16,277 nt of DNA from JBBABP01 sp041657585. Lineage in GTDB: Bacteria; Patescibacteriota; Gracilibacteria; Absconditabacterales; Absconditicoccaceae. Each line of letters opens with the position of its first letter. The first letter of the stretch is position 1. The stretch spans positions 1 through 16,277 of the forward strand of contig JBBABP010000021.1 of NCBI GenBank assembly GCA_041657585.1. The letters are read 5' to 3'. The position numbers and the translations under genes were made by a program. Shown piece by piece: positions 6,655-16,277 of this stretch. Below the pieces are notes generated by a model. That model had not been told where the DNA came from. It saw nothing but the letters and a program-made list of their open reading frames with translations, and ran no database searches.

Positions 6655-9600
6655 ATGGCAGTAGCACAAAATTGATGATGAATAGAAAATTCAGGAATGG
6701 ATGAATATTTGTTGAAATACAAAGAAAAAGATAATGTAAAAGATAAATTAAAAGAACTTAAAACAGAAGTTTCAAAAAAAACATTAGATACGGATGTACA
6801 AAAAGACTCAGATAAAAAAAAAGAAGCTGAAACTTTTTTTGGACAGTTAGATACAGAAGCCGAAAAAGACTTTGATTTTTTTATAACAAATAATTGGAAG
6901 CATGTAAAAGAATTACTAAATAATAATAAATTATCTGATTTAAAAAATGAGTTTAATAATGAATTATTCAAAACTTGATGAACATTTGAAGTTTTTCTTG
7001 AGAAGGCAAAACAATATGACATAGATAATTTAATTAAAACAACAAAATTCGAAATAAATGATCTACGAAACGAAGTCCAAAAAGAAATCAATAAAAATTC
7101 AAATAGTGATGTAGAAATAGATAAATTTGATAACAACAATACATATTCACTAAAAGAAGATAAATTTAATTTAAATGAAAAATGACCAAAAGGATATATA
7201 AAATTTGATTCTCCTGATATGTCATTTAACAATGACGATTTGATAGATATTTTTGATAAATCTGGATTAAAAAAAGAAATTGAAAATGTTATTTGAGAAG
7301 ATTTGTGATGATTAAACAAAAGAAATTTTAAAATTAATCTGAGTCCACAAAATTGATTAGCTTGATTAGTTTCTTATATTGATAGTAATAATCCAAAATT
7401 ACGAGATCAAATAAAATCTTGAAAAGATATTAAAAACTTAGAAAAATGATGAATATACAAAGACAAAAACTGAAGTGGTAATGACATAGATCGATGACAA
7501 TGATTTGAATATGATCGTCAATGATGACGAGATTGAGAAAAGCATAAAATTGCCAAAATTATTGAAAATGGTAATAATAATATAGATTTCCAAAAAGCTC
7601 TTATAAAATTTGCTGATAGGTCAAAATGATTTTGACCAGAATATCAAAAAAGATTTAAACAATGCGCAAATTTCCAAACTAATATAGAACAATGAGATAT
7701 CACAGAAAATAATATTTTGCAATCTTTATGTGATTTCAATTGAGATTGAAAATTAGCAGTTAATTATCACGAATACCAAGCAAGATCTCAATTTAGAAAT
7801 GAACGAAAACAATCACATCAACCATTGCCAAATGACCGAAGAGAACAACGAAAAAAAGCACGAGAACAGCACAAACAAGAATGAAAAAACAATAAAAAAG
7901 AACGAAAATGAATAGAAAATCAGTGAGATGTATGAACAATTTTTGGACCACAATTATATGATGCTGTAGATACTGCTATACAAGTAGGAGAAATAAAAAT
8001 ACAAAATAAAGATGAAAACATAATCAAAAAATACCCACAAGCCACTTCAGGAGAAAATATTGTAATTTACAATATCATTCAAAATATACGCATATTCAAT
8101 GAAAATCCAGAATTGGAAGAGAAACTTAAAAATTTTTCTATAACACAATGTAATAAATCAGAATTATTTAATTTAATAAATGCCGATGATAATGCTTTAG
8201 ATTTTCAACCACTTTTTGCAAAGGCGATAGAAACTATAAATTGATCTTCTTCTGCTCTCGCTCCAAATCTTGTAGATAGACTTTTGTGAATAGACAGATT
8301 AATTGAAGATAATATCCCTACAGCTTCATTTGAAAACTATCTTGACGCATACTGTGAAGATCGCTGGAAAAATACAGAACAATGAAAAAACTTTTTAAGT
8401 AAATATTGAGAAGACTGACTTTTGACAATGAAAGAAAGCTTGATAGATTTGTTTGGTTTTGTTGATGTAGATGCAATGCTAAACGATGAATGAAAATTAT
8501 TGTGATTGTGAATTAGTAAATCTCGAGATTTACAAAGAAGAAAACATGAAATAGAAAATTCTTTTGTAAAAACATTTCTTGGCCCTTCAGTTTCAATTGG
8601 CATTGATCCAACAACATGAAAAGTAGGATTTGATCTTTCTATGAATTATTGAAAAACTTGATCATCAGAAAGTTTAAAAAGCAAACGATCTCGAAACACA
8701 TCAATTTGAGCTTTTGGAATATCATTAGAAGAATGAAAAGTATCTATCATACCTCATATAAGTATATGATGAGAAAAAGATCGACAAATAAATTACAAAA
8801 ATATCGTAACAGCGCCTTTGGATATAAATATAAGTTCAAAATATATTTGAATAGAATGATGAATTTCTTGATGACTTGTTTGACCAGTTCCAGTATGAAC
8901 AGTAGAAGGATGAATTGTTTATAGAAAAGATCCAAAAGCCGCTATAGAACAAATGTACAAACAATATAATGATATCACAAGTCTAATTTTTAATTTAAAT
9001 TGAGCAACAAAAAATAATATAAAAGATTGAGTCAGCTTAGAAAATTTCTTAACAAAAAAATATGACGACACTTACAACAAATATAATATACAAAATGATA
9101 ATACGGGCAAATTAATTTCTAAATTTATGAAAAACAATGAAATTTTTCTGAAAACAAACATAAAAGAAATTGTAAAATATATGGATCTTTCCTGAATTCT
9201 CGCAACGCTTAATTCTTCTAATTCTGGAATCAAAGATCCAATAAAAGCAGCAAGCTCATTTATAAATATAATGCAAAAGTGAATAACTAATTCTCGAAGA
9301 GAAACTAAATATGAACAATTATCTTGATCTTATAATATTTCCAAAATATGAGTTTGAGGATGAGCAATTGTTGTGCCATGAATGGAACCTATACCATATC
9401 CAAAATTTAGTCTACAAGTATCTCGTCGAGCAAATAATTATTTACCAGATAAAGCTCAAAAAAATATAGATGCCTTCTTGATCAATCAATGAACAATAGA
9501 TGAACAAACAGATATATTCCAACCAGAAAATCCAACAATCCAAGCTTACGGAAAATATTTCGAAGCAATTTTTAATATCAAAAAATATGATAAAGCAAAT

Positions 9601-11565
9601 AAAAAATCTGAATCCTTATTAGAAACTTGAGAAATTGACGGCAAATTATATATCAAATATTTGTGAACAGATGGTCATATTTCTGAAAAAATAGATATAC
9701 GTTCAAAGTGAAAACAAAATGTTTTGGATAACGTCAAATTCACAACAGATCCAACAGATTGAAAATCTATGATAATAATATGAAATGTAGGTAAAATATC
9801 TGCTTTCACTCAATCAGATTGATGAGGTAAAAGATGTTTTTTGGTATTATGATGATACGGAACAAATGCAACTTGCATATTGCCAAAAAATCACAACGAA
9901 AATAAAACAACAAATCAAATTGAAAATTTTGATTTAGGATTCCAAAAAACATGAGAATACAAAGAACGAAATGATAAATCAAAAATCCAGTCTGATATAA
10001 TCGACAATATTAAAAATACAAATATAAACATTAATGATGCTACCAAAACAGAAAAAGCAAAAAAAACAATCTGATCTTTCTTTGATGCTGATTGAACAAT
10101 CAAAAATCCTGATCCAAATACAACAATAGTAATTGATGCGGATAAATTAATCTGAACAAAATTATCAACTTGAACATTTACAATAGAAAAAGCAAAATCA
10201 CAAAATGGCTGAAAAGATGAATATACAATAAGTTTAGATACGACAACTCCTACAGACAAATTAAAAATAGATTATATCGACAAAGCCGATGATCCAGATA
10301 TCAATACATTAACTAATAATACAAATAATTACAAACTAAATGACAAAATAGTATTTGATAGTTCTACAGACTTCTTTTCTATAGATAAATATTCAGAACT
10401 AAAAGAAGCACAAACAATAATAGACTGACTAAAAAACAAATTGCGAGATCTAGAAAAAGATTGAACTAAAAATAAAGATGCATATTTAAAGTTTATGTAT
10501 TACATTTCAAATATTGATCTTACAGAAACAAATACACTTCAAATTGATGACAAAGAAATCCAAAGCAGTATTGAAGAATTAAGCAAGCCAAAAATGTTAT
10601 GATGAGCCGAATTCACAAAATTATTAGATATATTAAAAAATGGCGATTATATAACAAAATCTCGAGTATTAGACCAGTTAAAAAGTATTTTTGCAAAACA
10701 AGAAAGTTTTTTTGGAAAAAATATTAATCAAATTGTCGATTGAAGATGAAATTCATTTGCAACTACTCTTTTTTGATCATCTTGAGAAAAATTTAGTCCA
10801 AAGTTACAAAAAGAATTAATAGACAATAAACAAATAATTCTAAAAAAATATGGCAATAATGAATTTAAAGAAAATCCTGATCCAGAAAAAAATCTTATTT
10901 GATATACAGCATTTTATAGACAATGAAACACAGTTAAAAATCAAAACAAAAGATATTCAATGACGTGTATATGACAAACAACTATTCAATGAGAAGTAGA
11001 AACAATAGTCAATCAATCTGATGCAATAGAGCGATTCACAAATAATCTAAAAGCAAATAAATATGAAATGGAATTATTTAAAAACATAATCAAAGACCAT
11101 ACAAAATTTACATTAAAAGATGAAGAAATTATAAATTCACTAAAAAATCCAAATCAAGAACTTTCTATTGACAATTGAACGAAAAAAATTACTCTTAAGT
11201 CAGAATGTGTTTTTTATTTGGCTTGAGAATGTTGTAACGAATCAGTTTGAATGAGAATAAAATCAATTCAAACTAAAGAAATAAAACCAGAACTTCTCAA
11301 TCAATGATTCACAGCAGAATGAACTTCAGAAGAAATATCAACTTGACCTTGAGTTTGATGAGTCAATGCGTCAAACGCAATGAAAGTTTGATCATACGAT
11401 AAAACATATTGAGTAAGCGTGGCTATGGTCAAAACAAAAGCACCTCAAAAAGATAATGAAAGCAATAATCAATGATTAGAAGAAGAAAGTAACAATCAAT
11501 GAGTTGGAGACAAAGCAAAATATAACGATCAATGAGCGAAAGATAAATATATCAAAAAAAATTAA
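6655..11565 (+). CDS. Giant uncharacterised protein, 1636 aa, code-25 dependent
   Basis: I do not recognise this family. One frame is open from ATG 6655 to TAA 11563-11565, with about 100 in-frame TGA codons and only about 30 GGN glycines by hand count. No signal peptide or convincing membrane span is seen. Regions in order: a charged, helix-rich, probably coiled-coil N-terminus (about 15-110); an EF-hand-like loop DFNGDGKLAVNY (360-371); a very basic Arg/Gln/Lys segment (about 383-420); helical regions; a Gly/Ser-rich alternating stretch likely to be beta-structured (about 643-760, including GIEGGISGGLVGPVPVGTVE); further mixed regions; and a tail with three N(N/D)QG repeats (about 1605-1630). 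The secreted gene follows after 33 bp, so the two are probably co-transcribed. The upstream frame is open back to the repeat array and hydrophobic, but holds no earlier ATG. Function unknown. Confidence 0.85.
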
Positions 11566-11598
11566 ACCAGTAAATTTATATATCAAAACACATAAACA

Positions 11599-14500
11599 AT
11601 GAAAAAAAAAATCTTATCCATTATATTGTTCTCATTATTAATATGTTGAATATATGCATATTGAGAAAATATTGCAACATTGAACTCACCAATGAAAACA
11701 ACTGCGTCTTTAAATAGTCAAAACGTATATGATTATCGAAAAACTTGTCTAAATCAAGAATGAAACAATGATAACGCACAAAGAGCGCTTTATATAAGTC
11801 AAAGAATATCTCCTATTTTTTATTACAATTACACAAACACAAATCCTATTAGAATAAAGCTTTTTTTGGATTGAACAGAAATGTTATTTTACAATCCATG
11901 AACTTTTTCAGATAATTGAAAATTTAATTTTCTTTCAAATCTTAATCCAAATTTCAGTCCTTCAATTACAGTTACAGTTACAGATTTAGCAAACGAAGTA
12001 AAAGCAATAGACAATAAAGTTTGAAGAACAAATGTTGCTTGAATGTATGTCCTACGCTGAAGATATCAAACTTATACTGCAGAATGAAGCAATAGTTCAA
12101 ACTTTCTATGATATAGAGAATATGGCACAAATTCACTCATATATTTTAACAAAAAATATAAAGACCCATGAATATTTACAGAACTTTATTCTTGCATAAG
12201 ATATTACGTTGCAAAATGTTGAGATTGAGTAATAGATAATACAAATAAAAATTGATGATTAAATACAGATTGAAAACAATGAATACAAACAAAAGACTGA
12301 TTTGTAAATCGATTTTGAGGATTCACTCCAGAAGTTTGTGATGATGGAATAAATAATTCTGACACTAAACCATGAGCTTGTAGAACAGATTGTTCAGCGA
12401 AAAATCAACAGATAGATCAACCAACTTGCACATTAACAGCTTCACCTAGTTCAATAAATCTTGACGAGAAATTTAATATCACACGAACTACAGCTTGATG
12501 AAAATATACAAATAACCCAGAAATTGAAACTGATGGAATTTGAAACTTCAACAAAATTCCTTACTTTATTACAAATCCAAATTGAATCCTAAAAGATATA
12601 ATCTCAAAAAATGTTTGAACGTTTAATTTTTCTATGACTGTTTCTAATGATTGATGAACAGCTAAATGTGAAACGAAAATAATAATCAAACCAACTCCAC
12701 CAACTTGTGAAATTTATTTCGACAAAAATAATATTCAGTTATGAGAAATAACAAACATTAATCGAAAAATTAATTGAGAATTTCAATCAACTAATTTATA
12801 TCTAAAACCACCAGTTCAATTAATTTGACGACCTCACAAAATAGATGCAAGTAAGCAGACAGGTTCACGCACAATTAAACCAGATAAAATTTGAAATTAC
12901 ACTTTTTATATGACAGTTCAAAATCCTTGATGAAGTTCAGATTGTGAATGAACATTGACTGTCAAAGAACTACCACTACCTCAATTAACAATCAAAAAAG
13001 AAATTATAAATGAAAAATATTATAAACCATGAGATTTCATAACATACAAAATTACATTTTCTAATATATGACAATGAATTGAAACTAATGTAATTATTTC
13101 AGATTATTTACCAGCTTGACTTAAATATATAGATAGTTCAATTTTTTTCTCTCCAAACAAAACTTATAATTTCACAAAATGATTTCAAGGTGCAAATGAA
13201 TATATAAAATATGATTGATTTGATTTATGACCAAACGAATGATGATATTTAATTTTGAAATGACAATTAAATTCTTATGAAAATTGCAAAACAGCATTGA
13301 ATAATGTATTTATAAAATGAGATTATACAGAAGCTTACGATAATAAATTATTCCAGTGTTCGCCACAAGATATAAATCTGACTATCACAAAAACAATAGA
13401 CGGTTGAAAAACAACATTTAATTTGTGAGATCCAATTTGATTCACAATTTTAGTATCAAATAACTGACCAAGCATACCAGATATCACAACAGTCGATGAC
13501 ACATTACCAGATTTAAATTGCATAAATACAAGACCGCGAAACACTGTTCCAGACTGAACAGTTATAAACTGATTACAAAATTTAAATCATTTTATTTGGA
13601 CAGTAAAATGAAATTTTCAAATCTGACAAACAATACAATTCCATTTTAATTGAACTGTATCAAATGATCCAGCTTGCGTTTGAAATTATACAAATTTAGT
13701 TAATCTGACTTACTCATTATGAAATATAACAAAATATTGAAATAGTAAAGTTGATTTTCAAGTTGTAAATAGCAATCCAGTGAATAAATGTGAATCATTA
13801 AACTGACCATCAGTAATCGTAGCAGAAAAAGAAAATTGAAATCAAGTTGGAAGATGAAATTTTACATGTAAATCTACAAATTGATGAAACGCTAACATCA
13901 TATTAAATTGTTGAAATTGAAATTCTTTTTCAAATAATTGAATCTGAAATACATTCACGCACGAATGTGAATATAAATGAAATATGCCACAACAGCAAAC
14001 AGCAACTTGCACAGTAGATTGAGATACAAATAACAACTGTCAAAAAATAGTTACAATAGATAAATGATCTTTATGATGATATTGTTGAGATTGAATTTTA
14101 GATTCAGATTTGGAATGATGTGACATTACAGACATTGATTATGCTTATAATCACAAAACATATAATTGATATCCAATTATTTGAAACCGATTGGATAATT
14201 GAAATATTCGCAACAATAAATATGATGAAAATAAATATTATTGTAACGAACATTGTTCAATTAGGCCAAAAAGTTGACAAGAAGAATTACCTCCAGTATC
14301 GGCTTGTTTCAACGACAACACAACCGTTTCAATACAGCAATGAGAACGATTTCCATTTCGACGAACTATAGAATGAAAAAATATTACAAAAAATGATCAT
14401 ACAAATTGTTCCTCAAGTGACGAATGAAAAATTTTAAGAAAAAGCATGAAATGTACTTTCAAAATATATAATTGATATAACAAAGAAGAAGACGAAAAAC

Positions 14501-15636
14501 GGGCATTTAGTAAAACACAAGATTGTTATCAGCCAAATTGATGGAACAATTCAACTTTGTTCCAATATTTTGAAAATCACAAAACAGATTTATATTTTTC
14601 ATTACAAACTGCTTTTGGAAAATATTTTTACAACACAAACGAATTTGTAAATAAAACTTTTTGAGAATATAAATTAGCTTTAGATAGCGTAACATATGAT
14701 TACTGCGACGCAAACTTAGATAAGAAAGAATGAATAGTTGTTCAAAGGGTTTGTGAAGTAGATTTTGCAGTTACTAAACCTTACATCGCACAAAAAAATG
14801 TGTTCGGTTTAACTCCAAAAGCAACTACAATAAACTTAGATCCATTTTACACAATCCAATGAAAAAAATTAATTACAAAAACTGACTTAGATAAAATTAT
14901 GGTTGTTGATTCTTCGGCATATAACGTTTCGAGTAAAGCCAAAACTTTGATGACTGATTTTATCAAAAAATATGATAAATTAGCAATCAAAGTAGATATA
15001 AATTTTGCAGATACAAAAATAAAAAACAACACTAGTCGACCAAAAAATTTAACTGTCAAAAAAATACCTAATCAACAAATTTATATTTTTGAAGCTCCAG
15101 CAAAAGATAATGCACATTTGGAACTAACAGAATTAAAATCATTTTCAAAACCTTTCACTATAATTTTAAAAAATATTAATCTGACTATAATCTGATCTAT
15201 CACTGAAACAAATTGAATGTTTTTGGTTCAATGATGAACAATAAGTTTTCAAGAACCTTTTGGAAATAAATGTGAAGCAACGCAAATAGTTCAATGAATT
15301 TTTATGACTGATAAATGATTTGAAGCAGAAATAAAAAATAAATATCAAACAACTTCAAATAATGAATTATGAACTGCTCGATGTAATTATTGATGATTAA
15401 ATATCAAATGAGTTTTGATTGGTAATTGAACAGACAAAATAGTTAATGCCAGAAGATCTCAATTAAATCATCGATTTCAGGTTGTATCAAGTAATCCAAA
15501 TGCCATCCTAGCAGAAAGAAGAAATGAAATTTTCAATTGAGCATCATTGCTGATAGAATACAGTCCATACTTATGGAACAATCTTCCTCCATGAGCAAGT
15601 GAATTTACAAAAGTTCTTGATATCTACAAAAAATAA
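11599..15636 (+). CDS. Large secreted surface protein with CGDG Cys-rich, Ig-like and DUF11 modules (1345 aa)
   Basis: A signal peptide (MKKKILSIILFSLLICGIYA, cleavage likely after A20) shows export. Modules in order: a cysteine-rich repeat of the CGDGxxD...CDDGxN...C..DC type (207-265, Myxococcus/DUF4215 style); two Ig-like modules (about 275-365 and 368-460), each with a Cys near both ends; two DUF11-type adhesin repeats (about 461-590, with NIGQGIETNVIISDYLPAGL, and about 592-725); a Cys/Asn-rich module (730-822); a second CGDG module (829-886); and a long C-terminal part ending ASLLIEYSPYLWNNLPPGAS...LDIYKK. About 100 glycines are TGA against about 12 GGN. Both CGDG motifs are TGT-TGA-GAT-TGA, which fixes TGA as glycine. 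No LPXTG or terminal anchor helix is seen. It is probably a cell-surface adhesin or fibre used in host contact (inference). Confidence 0.88.
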
Positions 15637-15652
15637 TTTTCAACTAGTCGTC

Positions 15653-15680
15653 TTGACTTTTAAAATCAAAAACTTATAGT
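15653..15680 (+). promoter_or_regulatory. Promoter of the Ig-repeat protein gene
   Basis: TTGACT (15653-15658), a 16-bp spacer and TATAGT (15675-15680) lie about 57 bases upstream of the ATG at 15737. Both hexamers match consensus at five of six positions. The -35 is part of an imperfect palindrome (TTGACTTTTAAAATCAA, 15653-15669) that could be an operator. The gene therefore seems to have its own promoter rather than depending on the upstream operon. Confidence 0.5.
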
Positions 15681-15736
15681 AATTGAACTATTTAACAAAA
15701 TTTCTAAATAAAATAAAAAATTAAATTTAATAAAGT

Positions 15737-16277
15737 ATGAAAAAATTATTATTTTTTGTTAGCTTAGTCATTATAGCAATGACGGCTAATCAGATTTCTG
15801 CAAAAACTTATAAAGATAGTCTTTGCAATGGTTCTACAATTTCAATCGGAGCTAAGTCCATGTTAAATGGATGTAGCTACTATTGGAATGGAAAATATTC
15901 CGAAACAAAAAGTATAGAAGTAAGTCCAACAACAACTAACACAACATATATTTTGTCTGTGTTGGATTGTAATCTATCTCTTATAGATAGAGACACTTTC
16001 TATCTTAAAGTTCTTTCAACTCCAAATGTATTTATCACGTCAACTCCATCACAAATAATTTGTCTTGGAAAAACTGTCACACTAACAGCAACAGGTGAAA
16101 GTGAAAATAAGTACATTTGGAGCACTGGACAAACAAATCCAATAACCACCTTTAGTCCAAATGCAACAACAACCTACACTGTGACAGCTACCGGCACAAA
16201 TGGATGCGCAACAATTGCCAAAACTGTAATAATTGTAAATCCATTACCAAAAGCTGAAATTATAATAACCAGTTTGG
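15737..16277 (+). CDS. Secreted Bacteroidota-type Ig-repeat protein, 3' truncated by window end
   Basis: The frame opens at ATG 15737 and is still open at the right edge (180 codons). A signal peptide (MKKLLFFVSLVIIAMTANQISA, cleavage likely after A22) is followed by a first Ig-like module (CNGSTISIG...WNGKYS...VSPTTTNTTYILSV). A second module is classic: ICLGKTVTLTATG, YIWSTGQTNPITTFSPNATT, TYTVTATGTNGC, VNPLP. This SPxxTTTYTVT.T...GC...VNPLP pattern is typical of Bacteroidota surface and secreted proteins, often type IX secretion substrates. All nine glycines are GGN (six GGA, two GGT, one GGC) and there is no TGA, unlike every other large gene here. Both tryptophans are TGG. Base composition is visibly less AT-rich. 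Recent horizontal acquisition is the best reading; an assembly join is the main alternative. Any C-terminal sorting domain lies outside the window. Confidence 0.85.
   Translation, partial: MKKLLFFVSLVIIAMTANQISAKTYKDSLCNGSTISIGAKSMLNGCSYYWNGKYSETKSIEVSPTTTNTTYILSVLDCNLSLIDRDTFYLKVLSTPNVFITSTPSQIICLGKTVTLTATGESENKYIWSTGQTNPITTFSPNATTTYTVTATGTNGCATIAKTVIIVNPLPKAEIIITSL

Noticed and set aside
6639..7319. 226-codon minus-strand ORF opposite the giant protein
   Set aside because: It is the shadow of a real code-25 gene; its Ser/Phe-rich composition is what the antisense of Lys/Glu/Asn/Asp-rich coding gives.
1..15636. Mass pseudogenisation as the cause of the many TGA interruptions
   Set aside because: Frames stay open for up to 1600 codons with almost no frameshift, TAA or TAG, and TGA falls on conserved glycines. 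That is recoding, not decay.
1..15636. TGA as tryptophan (Mycoplasma-type code 4)
   Set aside because: TGA sits at glycines in CGDG, GGGG and MGG motifs, and Trp-like positions use TGG.

Overview
The window looks like part of a genome from the Candidatus Gracilibacteria / Absconditabacteria branch of the Patescibacteria (CPR). The DNA is very AT-rich. Nearly every long gene is open only if TGA is read as a sense codon, and at family-conserved positions TGA falls where glycine is expected (genetic code 25). Examples are both CGDG motifs of the secreted protein and the glycine-rich motifs of the FemAB-like and M29 proteins. TGG encodes tryptophan separately. CGA and CGG sit in ordinary arginine-like contexts. 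Stops are TAA, with TAG once. Read with the standard code, every large gene here breaks into short fragments, so the real gene set is seven large ORFs and one tail.

Layout: 1-201 (+) is the C-terminal end of a YebC/TACO1-family protein. 322-3297 (-) is a two-gene operon of single-pass membrane proteins with PilN/PilO-like architecture, led by a good -35/-10 promoter. 3432-3539 is a MITE-like palindromic repeat. 3550-4554 (-) is a FemAB-family aminoacyltransferase, a peptidoglycan cross-bridge type enzyme. 4555-4920 is intergenic and holds a long imperfect palindrome, a GGCGATTATTAATCGCC palindrome and an intrinsic terminator. 4921-6120 (-) is an M29 aminopeptidase with its metal ligands intact. 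6121-6654 is intergenic and holds repeat remnants, an extended -10 promoter and eight perfect copies of a 10-bp tandem repeat.

6655-15636 (+) is a large two-gene unit. It starts with a 1636-residue protein with no visible signal peptide and no recognised family. After 33 bp comes a 1345-residue secreted protein with two CGDG cysteine-rich modules, Ig-like modules and two DUF11-type adhesin repeats. The pair probably forms or serves a cell-surface structure, but only the second protein shows direct evidence of export.

15737-16277 (+, runs off the end) is the most striking feature. It is a secreted Ig-repeat protein of the kind typical of Bacteroidota. It contains nine glycines, all GGN, and no TGA at all, while its neighbours encode about four fifths or more of their glycines with TGA. 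It looks like a recently acquired, not yet recoded gene. No rRNA, tRNA, CRISPR array or transposase was seen.
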